From: Aulostomus chinensis
Taxonomy: Eukaryota; Chordata; Actinopteri; Syngnathiformes; Aulostomidae
NCBI GenBank assembly: GCA_037954235.1
Contig: JBBMOA010000007.1
Coordinates: 460,501-524,500 of the forward strand
DNA: 64,000 nt
Reading direction: 5' to 3'
In this document: piece after piece, positions 46,135 to 50,539 of the stretch
How the letters are laid out: each line of letters starts with the position of its first letter
Position numbering within the stretch: position 1 is the stretch's first letter
The notes under the pieces: generated by a model
The model's database searches: none
What the model saw: only the letters and a program-made list of their open reading frames with translations
Told to the model about the DNA's origin: nothing
Program-made: the position numbers and the translations under genes

Positions 46135-47001
46135 AACCCCTAACCCCCACACACACCTTCACCTTCTGAATAGAACCTGATCTCTGATTTTGTCCTGGTT
46201 CTGAGGTGTGCACTCGTGTAACAACTGGTGTTCTGACTGCTGGAACAAGCTGGTTCTGATCTGGCTGTAAGGGTAACATGCTCGGTTCTGATCCTGCTCT
46301 AAGGATAACAGGTTCGGTTCTGATCTGGCTGTATGGGTAACAGGTTCGGTTCTGATCTGGCTCTAAGGGTCACAGGCTCAGTTCTGATCTGGCTGTTGTG
46401 TCTTCATCCCGCACGAGAAGTGGGAGGTGGGTTGCACTCGGCTCCCAGGGTCCATATGATCGGTCCCGGCCCGGAGAACCGACATAAAGCCTCGGCTTCA
46501 CCTCCGATGGTCACTTCAGCCAGTAAACGGTGACACCGGAGTCCAAAGTCCTGTTCCAGAAGTCCGCTCCGGTAACACAACAAGAGCAGAGCGAGTGCAG
46601 CTGACACCCGACACCGCGCGGCTGAGGCCCGGCCCAGACCACACCGACCCTGACCCGAACCCGCTTCCAGCCCAACACGAACATGCGACGGAACCGTTGA
46701 AAACGGCTCGAGGACACCTGGGCACGGACGCGCTGTCCTCCGCTGGTGCGCGCGGCTACGCTACCAGACTTTCCCCACAGGACCCCCCCAGGACAGAAAG
46801 CCCAAGTTGGAGCAGCAGCCGAACACTCGACGGTCCCCCGGGGCCCCGACCCCGCTCGCGTGCGTCCAGCGTCGGTAGAAGTGAGTCTGCGGGGAGTTCG
46901 CGCGCCTGAAGGGGAACAAAAGTCAACGTACCGTGAACCGCCGACAGGAGGGAAGTCCAGAGCAGCACAGCCGCCGGCGGAGCCGCCGGCCCGGCCACCA
47001 T
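1476..47001 (-). CDS. lrp5: lrp5, Wnt co-receptor LRP5, 5' part (11 coding exons, gene continues beyond the left edge)
   Basis: LRP5 is a single-pass cell-surface receptor that, with Frizzled, binds Wnt ligands and is antagonised by DKK1 and sclerostin. Coding exons on the minus strand are 47001-46932, 29199-28999, 28490-28274, 18556-18488, 17843-17715, 12329-12133, 12038-11907, 3514-3426, 3333-3115, 2938-2850 and 1647-1476. They sum to 1584 nt with the frame kept at every GT-AG junction. The order is signal peptide, YWTD propeller 1 (exons 2a-4), six-cysteine EGF (exon 5), then propeller 2 (6a-7, incomplete). LRP5 rather than LRP6 is indicated by SPLLLFANRRDVRLVDA, QTRSIHACNK and SPMDIQVL, and by the C11orf24-like neighbour. 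The remaining propellers, LDLa repeats, membrane segment and PPPSP tail lie outside the window. The residue at codon 171 in YMYWTDWG is Gly, as in wild-type human LRP5. Confidence 0.96.
1648..2849. other. lrp5 intron 6
   Basis: AT-rich intron sequence. At 1833-1900 a GGGGCGGAGCC / GGGGTGGCCAGG segment resembles one end of a fish DNA transposon, but no matching far end was found. Nothing else was recognised. Confidence 0.5.
2850..2938 (-). CDS. lrp5: lrp5 exon 6c: propeller 2 continued
   Basis: The exon is 89 nt, acceptor attacag|GTTACC, donor AACGG|gtaggt. It encodes VTRLNGTSRKILISENLD then EPRAIVLDPVN and part of a Gly codon. Exons 6a+6b+6c total 397 nt, identical to human exon 6, so the 92-bp and 176-bp introns add no coding length. 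Confidence 0.94.
3115..3333 (-). CDS. lrp5: lrp5 exon 6b: propeller 2 blades
   Basis: The exon is 219 nt, exactly 73 codons, phase 0 on both sides. Acceptor catgaag|GTCGAT, donor ATTGAG|gtacac. It encodes VDDIRHAIAIDYDPVEGY, VYWTDDEVRAIRR, INHPDGIAVDWVARNLYW and TDTGTDRIE. The acceptor has a modest pyrimidine tract, but the exon is strongly conserved. Confidence 0.95.
3426..3514 (-). CDS. lrp5: lrp5 exon 6a: start of propeller 2
   Basis: The exon is 89 nt, acceptor gtccag|GA, donor TGCAG|gtactt, leaving phase 0. It encodes AEQVLLLARRTDLRRISL then DLPDFTDIVLQ. In human this is the first part of a single 397-nt exon 6. Here a 92-bp intron (3334-3425) follows. Confidence 0.94.
3703..4140 (+). 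mobile_element. hAT DNA transposon remnant with BED-type zinc-finger fragment
   Basis: The element begins TAGGGCTGTAATCTCCCAGT, resembling the terminus of common fish hAT elements. It carries a decayed coding stretch reading KKGECKVCQHQFSCHSSTTN near 4050-4110, the Cys-x2-Cys part of a transposase BED finger. The right terminus is not identifiable, and a (GT)n tract at 4187-4224 follows. Confidence 0.6.
4270..4805 (+). repeat. Tandem array built from L2-LINE 3'UTR-like sequence (left part)
   Basis: Two to three units of about 160-195 bp each contain CCCAGATCCCTGACTGATGC, a GGAGGAGGCTGCAGACCTGC block and a run of CTAGTAGTACTACC-type repeats. The block parallels CCCAGATCCTGGTGCTGCTG...GGAGGAGGCTCCAGACCTGA in the 3'UTR of the L2 copies at 26350 and 40490. 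The GATCTCCCATGATGCACTGG lead-in at 4277 is also shared with them. Confidence 0.75.
4816..6172 (-). mobile_element. L2-like LINE, copy A, internally deleted
   Basis: This is a minus-strand LINE of the L2/CR1 superfamily. The 3' tail at 4820-4900 has the shared GTGATTTGGC-type end with TTGAC repeats. The 5' end near 6172 matches the starts of copies B and C (TGCGGTAAGCGTGTGACC). ORF1 remnants at 5240-5640 show an SGNH-esterase-like block (VIRDGGNDIRLRQS) that runs directly into the C-terminal reverse-transcriptase segment, so endonuclease and most of the RT are deleted. It interrupts a 3'UTR-like array that lies on both sides. Confidence 0.85.
6183..6720 (+). repeat. L2 3'UTR-like array, right part, with polypyrimidine tail
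   Basis: CTAGTAGTACTACC-type repeats and GGAGG...CTGCAGACCTGCAGAGCC blocks resume after L2 copy A, matching the array at 4270-4805. From 6541 the sequence is pyrimidine-rich (TCTCTTTCCCTCCTTTCTCT), as in the L2 3'UTR. Confidence 0.75.
6721..7619. other. lrp5 intron 5 segment without recognised features
   Basis: Mixed-composition intron sequence. No exon, transposon terminus or repeat was recognised. Confidence 0.4.
7620..7846. repeat. (CA)n microsatellites
   Basis: A CT run and CA runs with CGCA interruptions lie at about 7620-7709, and a second, purer CA run at about 7785-7844. ORFs rich in Thr-His or Cys-Val across them are artefacts. Confidence 0.95.
7847..8375. other. lrp5 intron 5 segment without recognised features
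   Basis: Intron sequence with no recognised exon or repeat. Confidence 0.4.
8376..11411 (+). repeat. 29-bp minisatellite, about 90 copies, L2 3'UTR-like unit
   Basis: The unit is GGTTCTACACCTGCTCTACT followed by AGGAGGGAG. The array starts with a few copies at 8450-8545, is interrupted at 8546-8830 by a non-array segment (8640-8720 reads like a common fish dispersed repeat), and runs to 11411. The unit closely resembles AGGAGCGTGGTACTAGACCT plus GCTCTACT near the 3' end of the L2 copies (26690-26725). The lead-in at 8390-8450 resembles the L2 pyrimidine segment. A block around 9881-10095 recurs at 10379-10590, offset by 498 bp. Confidence 0.93.
11412..11906. other. lrp5 intron 5, unique segment next to exon 5
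   Basis: No repeat was recognised. A 74-codon frame at 11477-11701 has no recognisable family features. Confidence 0.4.
11907..12038 (-). CDS. lrp5: lrp5 exon 5: first EGF-like module
   Basis: The exon is 132 nt, the same as human exon 5. Acceptor gttgcag|TC, donor ACCAG|gtctga. It encodes QTPCGQSNGGCSHLCLLSP, PFYSCACPTGVQLKP and a final TCKPG. Six cysteines have the EGF spacing that follows each LRP5/6 propeller. The donor gtctga is weaker than the others but joins in frame to GA of exon 6a. Confidence 0.94.
12133..12329 (-). CDS. lrp5: lrp5 exon 4: end of propeller 1
   Basis: The exon is 197 nt, the same as human exon 4. Acceptor tctggcag|T, donor TTATA|gtgaga. It encodes ETVVEGTLTHPFALTL, LYWTDWQTRSIHACNK and SPMDIQVLESYRQP. 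The QTRSIHACNK string distinguishes LRP5 from LRP6. A 94-bp intron (12039-12132) separates it from exon 5. Confidence 0.95.
12330..13110. other. lrp5 intron 3 segment without recognised features
   Basis: Apparently unique intron sequence, with no supported exon or mobile element. Confidence 0.4.
13111..13535. repeat. (CA)n and (GT)n microsatellites
   Basis: A CA tract lies at 13111-13170, GT tracts at 13278-13318 and a degenerate GT tract at 13420-13535. The pairing of CA and GT tracts could form a hairpin on one strand. Confidence 0.93.
13536..14097. other. lrp5 intron 3 segment
   Basis: Intron sequence ending in a G run (about 14058-14069) just before the polypyrimidine tract. No gene was recognised. 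Confidence 0.4.
14098..14815. repeat. Long polypyrimidine/polypurine tract
   Basis: Roughly 720 bp is almost entirely C and T on the plus strand, with a sub-repeat CCTCCCTCTCCGCCTCTCTC that grades into CTCTCTCTCC simple sequence. Long ORFs of Leu-Pro-Ser (plus) or Arg-Glu-Gly (minus) are products of this composition. Confidence 0.95.
14816..15240. other. lrp5 intron 3 segment
   Basis: Intron sequence with a short ACTACG/AATAGT-type simple repeat at 14968-15010. No gene was recognised. Confidence 0.4.
15241..16885 (+). repeat. 71-bp tandem array, about 23 copies
   Basis: The copies are very similar to each other and 70-71 bp long, each containing GAGAGCTGGCCCTTTAAGAA, CCCCTCCCCCACTGCTCTGT and CTTTGATCTGTGCTAGAGTG. 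They vary mainly by CCCC versus CCCCC and CTTTG versus CTCTG, so the array is young. Because 71 is not a multiple of 3, frames across it do not repeat. Confidence 0.96.
17034..17530 (+). repeat. Unclassified dispersed repeat, copy 1
   Basis: This segment is homologous in inverted orientation to 31500-32990. Shared landmarks include GACGTGAGAA, GTTTGA.AGTATG, CCCCAT..(A/G)..TTCCATTG, TTTTGGAAGTGATACCAT, TAGGAGGAGATAGCGTT and GTGTATGATTTGT. It is non-coding, and I do not know its family. Confidence 0.75.
17636..17700. repeat. (CA)n microsatellite beside lrp5 exon 3b
   Basis: CA repeats with CAGGCA interruptions begin within about 20 bp of the exon 3b donor. Confidence 0.95.
17715..17843 (-). 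CDS. lrp5: lrp5 exon 3b: propeller 1 blade
   Basis: The exon is 129 nt, acceptor ccaacag|A, donor GCCCG|gtaaga. It encodes KVIVNEDIYWPNGLTID, QKLYWADAKLSFIHRA and NLDGSA, matching human LRP5 residue for residue at most positions. A (CA)n tract begins about 20 bp inside the downstream intron. Confidence 0.94.
18488..18556 (-). CDS. lrp5: lrp5 exon 3a: propeller 1 blade
   Basis: The exon is 69 nt, acceptor cttcag|C, donor AACAG|gtacca. It encodes YMYWTDWGEEPRIERAGMD then SSN. The Gly in DWGEE corresponds to human Gly171, the site of the high-bone-mass substitution, and is unchanged. Exons 3a and 3b together are 198 nt, equal to human exon 3, so the 644-bp intron between them (17844-18487) is an addition. 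A hAT element sits about 40 bp upstream of the acceptor. Confidence 0.93.
18604..19686. mobile_element. Non-autonomous hAT element with perfect 8-bp target duplication
   Basis: The element is 1083 bp, bounded by CAGGGTTGGC and ...AACACTG (inverted CAGTGTT). It is flanked by identical 8-bp ATGTCAAC at 18596-18603 and 19687-19694. Subterminal TTTAGTC/GACTAAA motifs match a widespread fish hAT family type. No transposase is present. It lies in intron 2 close to the exon 3a acceptor. Confidence 0.8.
19893..20945 (-). mobile_element. L2 LINE 3' fragment with 95-bp tandem expansion
   Basis: The minus-strand L2 3' end (CAAGTCAGGTCAGCTTATTT on the plus strand at 19900) leads into about eight copies of a roughly 95-bp purine-rich unit at 20050-20820. 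The unit contains GACTGATGGACAGAGACAAA and GGGACAGAGATAAAGAGAGA. The same segment occurs once in copies B, C and D, so the array is an expansion of the LINE 3'UTR. The fragment ends near the 5' start of copy B, head to head. Confidence 0.85.
20985..26780 (+). mobile_element. L2-like LINE, copy B, near full length but decayed and split by a hAT
   Basis: The 5' end matches copies A and C. ORF1 remnants at 21590-22040 carry an SGNH-esterase-like GSSILRN block and GRPGLIRRDGIHF. Endonuclease traces are TETWL (22370s) and IGGDFSIH (23800s). Reverse-transcriptase blocks at 24820-25450 include NYRPTSHLPFLSKVLEKAV, GVPQGSVLGPVLF and the catalytic YADD at 25402-25413. The 3'UTR and TTGAC tail end near 26780. 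Many frameshifts and stops make it inactive. It lies in lrp5 intron 2, antisense to the gene. Confidence 0.9.
22592..23689 (-). mobile_element. hAT transposon inserted in L2 copy B
   Basis: The boundaries are fixed by comparison with the uninterrupted L2 copy C at 39460-39490. Flanking duplications are TCTCCAGC (22584-22591) and TCGACAGC (23690-23697), two mismatches. Termini read TGGGGTTCTCAA and, inverted, GCCAGGGTCCGCAA. On the minus strand at 23396-22980 lies a transposase N-terminal fragment with FNDAWTYKYMFILPP, CLLC and RHYEKRH, the BED-like finger type also domesticated in GTF2IRD2. CA and CT simple repeats (23495-23566) lie inside. Confidence 0.8.
26785..27900. other. lrp5 intron 2 segment without recognised features
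   Basis: Apparently unique intron sequence between L2 copy B and a SINE. No exon was recognised. Confidence 0.4.
27901..28259 (+). mobile_element. SINE-like element, copy 1, next to lrp5 exon 2b
   Basis: The element starts GTGGAGCAGTGGTCCTCACT, resembling a tRNA-derived A-box region. It has a degenerate B-box region (GGGTGGAGCCCCGG), then GTCTCCATGTTCTCCCTGTT, TCCACAGTCCAAAGACATCA and ATTGACCGTAGGCG. It ends in an ATGG tail. Copies also lie at 41605, 42707 and 58070. It is antisense to lrp5. Confidence 0.8.
28274..28490 (-). CDS. lrp5: lrp5 exon 2b: propeller 1 continued
   Basis: The exon is 217 nt. The acceptor is ggctgcag|CC and the donor CAACG|gtaatg. It starts with S-LKEALGTGQTVVVSG, where human has a shorter linker, so exons 2a+2b carry seven extra residues at the new junction. 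It continues with the conserved SPDGLACDW, LYWTDSETNRIEVANLDG and DLDQPRAIALNP. Downstream AGs in the first 25 nt would give a stop or break frame, so this acceptor is the only good choice. The tail of a SINE ends about 14 nt inside the following intron. Confidence 0.93.
28491..28998 (-). other. lrp5: lrp5 intron between exons 2a and 2b (absent from the human layout)
   Basis: This is a 508-bp GT-AG intron with a 5' gtaaga donor and a ggctgcag acceptor. Apart from a CA run beside the donor, no transposon or repeat is recognisable in it. Confidence 0.85.
28999..29199 (-). CDS. lrp5: lrp5 exon 2a: start of propeller 1
   Basis: The exon is 201 nt with phase 1 on both sides. The acceptor is gtccag|GC and the donor AACT|gtaaga. 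It encodes SPLLLFANRRDVRLV through LEDAAAVDF, the FWTD blade motif, SEEAIKQT and HWNQSSN. In human LRP5 this sequence and exon 2b form one exon of 397 nt; here a 508-bp intron (28491-28998) separates them. Just inside that intron is a short CA run next to the donor. Confidence 0.93.
29200..30498. other. lrp5 intron 1 segment with (GT)n microsatellites
   Basis: GT tracts lie at about 29345-29398 and 29902-29956. The rest is apparently unique intron sequence. Confidence 0.8.
30499..31380 (+). mobile_element. hAT transposon remnant (ZBED-type transposase fragment)
   Basis: The termini GGATGTCCCAATCCGATCA and inverted GGATATCCTGATCACA match, flanked by near-identical TAATTTG / TTATTTG. A decayed plus-strand coding stretch at about 30735-31130 contains TAKCKVCKL and NLIRHLKKHKAEYKEYSA, a BED finger with Cys-x2-Cys and His residues. 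Stops and frameshifts interrupt it. Confidence 0.8.
31500..32990 (-). repeat. Unclassified dispersed repeat, copy 2, interrupted by a hAT
   Basis: This is the inverted homologue of 17034-17530. Homology covers about 31500-32085 and resumes at 32896-32945 after the hAT at 32086-32887, matching 17034-17080 in the undisturbed copy. It is non-coding. Confidence 0.7.
32086..32887 (+). mobile_element. hAT element with 8-bp target duplication
   Basis: The element is 802 bp, with termini TAGTGTTGTCA and inverted TTGTGTTGTCA. Flanking sequence is GTCTCCTG (32078-32085) and GTCTCCTC (32888-32895), 7 of 8 identical. Inside, 32370-32460 reads SAVWRFFGFESDEPGKPK then TCKRC, a BED-finger transposase fragment. 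Confidence 0.8.
32991..34880. other. lrp5 intron 1 segment with microsatellites
   Basis: A (CA)n tract lies at about 33640-33691 and (GT)n tracts at 33757-33796 and 33890-33915. A TC-rich stretch lies at 34290-34370. No exon was recognised. Confidence 0.6.
34882..37850 (+). repeat. 12-bp-period minisatellite seeded by a (CA)n tract
   Basis: A CA run (34882-34925) leads into about 2.9 kb of 12-bp units of the types GGTGTTTACACT, GGTATTAACATG and GGTGTTCACATG. The period is a multiple of 3, so long repetitive ORFs appear on both strands; they are not genes. The array resumes briefly at 40928-40985 on the far side of L2 copy C. Confidence 0.96.
37851..40927 (+). mobile_element. L2-like LINE, copy C, inserted in the 12-bp array, rearranged
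   Basis: The 5' end GTTGCGGTAAGCATGTGACC matches copies A and B. ORF1 has the clearest SGNH-esterase-like signature: GSSI (about 38474), GGND (38621-38632) and DGIHPT (about 38869). At about 39650 the sequence jumps from the endonuclease region to the RT C-terminal segment, losing the RT core. At about 39998-40238 a second partial copy of the 5' region is embedded. The 3'UTR follows to about 40920. It is inactive. Confidence 0.88.
40928..41060 (+). repeat. 12-bp minisatellite, far flank
   Basis: TTTACACAGGTGTTTACATA units continue the array at 34882-37850, showing that L2 copy C was inserted into it. Confidence 0.85.
41061..41604. other. lrp5 intron 1 segment without recognised features
   Basis: Apparently unique AT-rich sequence. 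No exon was recognised. Confidence 0.4.
41605..41925 (+). mobile_element. SINE-like element, copy 2
   Basis: Same family as 27901-28259, starting AGGCGGCCCGGTGGAGCAGT and lacking the ATGG tail. Confidence 0.8.
41926..42706. other. lrp5 intron 1 segment
   Basis: A short GT/GA simple repeat lies at 42315-42345. Otherwise no recognised feature. Confidence 0.4.
42707..43078 (-). mobile_element. SINE-like element, copy 3
   Basis: Same family in inverted orientation. The CCAT tail repeats are at 42707-42760 and the A-box-like head is at 43040-43078. Confidence 0.8.
43161..43630. mobile_element. PIF/Harbinger-like MITE
   Basis: The element is 470 bp, bounded by TTAGGGCGCGTTTCCACAGG and the inverted TTAGGGCATGTTCCACTGGC. 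GGTACGG/GGTACAG-type subterminal sequence is also present. This is the style of fish Harbinger-type MITEs. No transposase is present. Confidence 0.7.
43631..45215. other. lrp5 intron 1 segment with a short AGTACTAC repeat
   Basis: Mostly apparently unique. 44990-45105 is a degenerate ACTACCAGAGTACTAC repeat. A 121-codon minus-strand frame at 45018-44653 has an acidic, Gln/Glu-rich C-terminal half but no recognised family. Confidence 0.4.
45222..45909. repeat. Long CA / CAGACA compound microsatellite
   Basis: About 690 bp of CA repeats carry regular CAGACAGACA and CAGAGACA interruptions. Long Cys-Val or Thr-His ORFs on both strands are artefacts. Confidence 0.97.
46077..46150. repeat. (CA)n tract followed by CCCTAA-like repeats
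   Basis: A pure CA run is followed directly by CCCTAACCCCTAACCCCC. Confidence 0.9.
46252..46395 (+). repeat. 32-bp tandem repeat, about 4.5 copies
   Basis: The unit begins GGTTCTGATCTGGCTGTAAG. It sits at the edge of the lrp5 CpG-rich region, in intron 1. Confidence 0.85.
46932..47001 (-). CDS. lrp5: lrp5 exon 1: start codon and signal peptide
   Basis: The exon has 70 coding nt: 23 codons plus one base. The start ATG at 47001 has a good context (G at -3, G at +4). It encodes a short Ala/Leu-rich hydrophobic leader, MVAGPAAPPAAVLLW then TSLLSAVH. The donor after 46932 reads G|gtacgt. The single leftover G joins GC of exon 2a to make Gly, giving HG-SPLLLF, the usual start of mature LRP5. Human exon 1 has 91 coding nt by recall, so this leader is seven residues shorter. 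The frame stays open upstream to 47202, but that ATG lies above the TATA-like box and is not favoured. Confidence 0.9.
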
Positions 47002-47018
47002 TTCTCGTCGTCCGAGCT

Positions 47019-47078
47019 TTAGATCCACAAGTCCCGGTCCATGGTCCGTTCCCAGGTAGAAGGTCCGCGAGATCGCAT
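47019..47078 (-). other. Upstream ORF in the lrp5 5' leader
   Basis: An ATG at 47078 opens a 19-codon frame that stops at TAA 47021-47019, 17 nt before the lrp5 ATG. A second in-frame ATG at 47042 has the strong context ACCATGG. If the leader starts near the TATA-like box, ribosomes would meet this frame first. Whether it is translated cannot be seen here. Confidence 0.5.
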
Positions 47079-47172
47079 AGAGGCACAAGATCCGTGTGAG
47101 TGAGTGTGTGTGTGTGTGTCCGTCTCGATACACTCCACTTTTCTCAGCAGTTGAGGACGGCGCTCGCGCTAC

Positions 47173-47178
47173 TTTATA
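47173..47178 (-). promoter_or_regulatory. lrp5: TATA-like box upstream of lrp5
   Basis: On the minus strand the sequence reads AGTATAAAGT, about 172-177 nt upstream of the start codon. If used, transcription would start near 47145-47150, giving a 5'UTR of roughly 145 nt. A TATA box inside a CpG-rich promoter is not the common arrangement, so this is a candidate only. Confidence 0.4.
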
Positions 47179-47449
47179 CTTTGGACTGTCGAGCTCGCGC
47201 ACGGTGAGACGTGGTATGACGTCACCTTAGCTAACGCACCATGCAAGTGTTGGCGTTACTACAGCCAGAGACCTGAGCTGGGCTCGCGCCGGACGGAGAC
47301 AATCCGACTGCTGCGGCTCAGCAGCTCCAGGACCTGAACCGGGACTATCCGGGTGGTTCCGCTTCTCCGGGTCCGATACACACCCACGAACCTGCTGCCC
47401 GACGGTACTGCCACGGCGTTTGTCTCAGTGGGAACCCTGTTACACCGCA

Positions 47450-47960
47450 CTGGACAGTACTGGGATAGTTTTTAGTACTGAGACAGTAACACAGTATTGG
47501 GTTCGTACTGGGAAGGTTATTCAGTACAGGGATAGTAACACGGAAGTGGGAAAGTAACTGGAAAAACAACAATAGTGGGAAAGTATTTGGGACTGTAACA
47601 GTACTGGGACAGTTATACAGTGCTGGGGCAGTAACTGGGACTGTTCCGTAGTTGCGAGATAGTAACTGGGACTGTAGCTCAGTCCTGGGACAGTTACACA
47701 GTAACTCCGGACAGTAACACAGTACCGGGACAGTAACTGAGACAGTAACACAGTCCTGGGAATGTACTTGGAAGGTAATTCAGTACAGGGATAGTCACAC
47801 AGAAGTGGGAAAGTAATCAGGACAGTAACTCAGGACTGGGACAGAAACTCAGGACTGGGGCAGTAACTGGGACAATAACAGTGGTGGGAAAGTAATTGGA
47901 AAAGTAATACCATAGTGGGAAAGTACTTCTGAGTTACTTGTCAAATACTGTGTAACTGTT
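47450..47960. repeat. Irregular CAGTACTGGGACAGTAAC minisatellite
   Basis: Diverged units of variable length (about 12-24 bp) built from CAGTACTGGGA and CAGTAAC lie just upstream of the lrp5 promoter. Confidence 0.85.
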
Positions 47961-47984
47961 CCTGTTACTGTCCGGTTCTGAGTA

Positions 47985-48510
47985 ATACACAGCTAACATG
48001 CAACTAACACACAGTTATCTTGCAGCTAACATAAAGCTAACATACAGTTATTCAGCTAACATAAAGCTATCACACAGTTATCATGCAGCTAGCATACAGT
48101 TATTCAGCTAACATAAAGCTATCACACAGTTATCATGCAGCTAGCATACAGTTATTCAGCTAACATAAAGCTATCACACAGTTATCATGCAGCTAGCATA
48201 CAGTTATTCAGCTAACATAAAGCTAGCACACAGTTATCATGCAGCTAACATAAAGCTAGCATACAGTTATTCAGCTAAAATAAAGCTAGCACACAGTTAT
48301 CACGAAGCTCACATAAAGTTAGCACTCAGTTATCACACAGCTAACATACAGCTAGCACACAGCTATTGCACAGTTACCAAACAGCTATCACGCGGTGAGC
48401 ACACAGCTAAGATGCAGCTAGCACACAGCTAAGATGCAGCTAGCACACAGCTAAGATGCAGCTAGCACACAGCTAAGATGCAGCTAGCACACAGCTAAGA
48501 TGCAGCTAGC
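47985..48510. repeat. CAGCTAACAT minisatellite with 52-bp and 22-bp phases
   Basis: About four copies of a 52-bp unit (starting CAGCTAGCATACAGTTATTC) are followed by diverged copies and then five nearly identical 22-bp units (CAGCTAGCACACAGCTAAGA plus TG). Confidence 0.9.
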
Positions 48511-50539
48511 ACATACTCCATGGTGTTATAGAATGAAATGTGCACTCACAGCCAGTAGGAACATTTGTCAGACTCATCTTTTTGCTTTACTCAATGCAGG
48601 CAGGTGCTGATTTTTTCCGTGTCATCATGGCAACACCAGATTTATAACTTATTTTGATGGACATGCACGAATGTCTTAACTCTGTGGGATGGATCATGTG
48701 TTTCTTAATGGAATACAAGAAAAAATAATCCCCAGCCTTATTTGACCCTTAATTGCATGTTAGTGAAAAGTGAATAATTGCAGCAGCCTCATTACTATGT
48801 TAAAACTGTCAATATTCAGATCCAGGTCCATCCTGGTGATGTAACCCTTATAACTAGTAGGAGCAGGTACACAGACCACATTACTCATCATCATCATCAA
48901 CAACAACAGCTGAACGCTGAGGAGAACAAGACTGTGGAACAACAGTAGGCCCATGGGTTGCTGGAGTGCTGGGGACTGGGACTAGAGCAGCTGAGGCTGA
49001 CTGGGACCAGTACAGCAATGACTGGCTTTTGTACACCAGACTCTTTATCACATAGCTAAACTAACGAGCGTCAATGTTATAATTTTGTGTATATTCATAT
49101 TTTATCCTCACTTAGGTCATTGCTCTCCTATTTCATGTCACGCTTTCCTAGCTTCTTGTGTTGATGGAATCGTCACTGTGGTTTTGAATAAATCCAGTTA
49201 GTGGTTGATGGTTAGACATGATTAAGCTTTACACCAACGCAGCACAAGAGCTGTAGCAAGAAACGCTGAATAAATCAAGAACAAGAAACCAGGCTGAATC
49301 TTCGCTGTTCATTCGGTCTCAGTGCGGCTGTGGAATGCTGTAATGAAACGTACTCTCTCAGCCCATCCACCAGCCTGGCTTTGATTCACACCGCTCTCCA
49401 CAAATATCAATAATGATCCCCCAGTTGGTCTACACTCTTCACTCTATAAAGACAGAGCCTCAGGAGTGATAAAGCTGAGTGAAACAGAAACCTTTCTCTT
49501 CTCCCTCGGCGGGTAACAAGGAACAGGTGAGCTTATCGCCAGTCTGAGGCCTCAGTGAGGGAAGTCAACCACTCTCAGGTCAAACAATCAGAGCACAAAA
49601 TTCCTGCGTGATGGCTCCTACACAGGTTATGTTGGTGATATCGACATTGGCATCTGTTTTACAATATTTAACTATAAGACCAAAGATTTAGTCATTAGAA
49701 TATCTGTTGCAGTTTTAAAAGGGTACATAACAAGCGCACCTCTTGACACCTCTTCTCAGTTATCAAAGAACTGGCTTATTATATTTATTCCTGCTGTTTT
49801 TCCGTGGCTCAGATGAGTTATTTGGTGCCATGTGAAATAAATGAATGCAGAAGAATATTCTACTTTCTGTCTTCCTTAAATCAAGAGATGTCTTGTATAA
49901 ATTGGTGCTGAAGTACAGGACAAGGTTAAAGGATGAAACGTCCATTAGTCTGCATGAGAAGCATTAAGACAGAAAGAGCAGCAATGGCTGAAATCAGACG
50001 TCAAACGAAAAGAGATCCTCCCATCGGCCGCTTGAAACCAGGTTGCTGAGGAACTTAGTAAATAACAGACTGATACAAACACACTGCAGCTGTTGGTGCA
50101 ACTCCTGTTAGAAGGAGGAAGTTTGGACATACAGGTATGGGAGTGGAGGAAGCAACAAGCCAATATGAAGGAGGGCGTTTTAAGAGCTGTCTCTAGAACA
50201 CTCAATGTTGAGAACGACAAGAAGAAGATGAAGAGCGCTTGAGGCAACCTGAGCGTGGCTGTAAAATGTTTTGAATCTAACCACATATGTAAAAAAGTGA
50301 ATCTGTGATAGGACTACTAGCAGTACTAGTACTAATGATCATATCCTGCTGAAGTTGATGCTTCAGTAGCTGTAGATGTTATTATAAGTTTCTAGTTTAC
50401 TATCAATGTTGTTGTGTGTCTTAACTCTCTCAGCCTCCGCCTTCGTCACATCCCAAAACGTCTCTCCTTGTCAGGTTTGCAGTTGTGCTTCCTTTCCTCC
50501 TCTGCCCCCCCTCCCCCCCTTCTTTGTCAGCATGAGCAG
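48511..50539. other. Upstream flank of lrp5 without recognised genes
   Basis: Apparently unique, AT-rich sequence. No transposon terminus or exon was recognised. Confidence 0.4.

Larger units (their letters stand above)
46430..47440 (-). promoter_or_regulatory. lrp5: CpG-rich promoter region of lrp5
   Basis: The sequence around lrp5 exon 1 is strikingly CpG-dense compared with its flanks, with many CG dinucleotides and GC-box-like runs on both sides of the start codon. This is the usual character of a vertebrate housekeeping or developmental promoter. The edges are estimated by eye. Confidence 0.7.

Noticed and set aside
45171..46143. Cys-Val and Thr-His ORFs over 200 codons
   Set aside because: They are translations of CA/GT microsatellite DNA.
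46131..46150. Interstitial telomere repeat
   Set aside because: Only about two to three imperfect CCCTAA-like units beside a CA tract, too short to call.
46756..47202. Longer lrp5 N-terminus starting at 47202
   Set aside because: That ATG lies upstream of the TATA-like box. The ATG at 47001 gives a normal signal peptide joined in frame to exon 2a.
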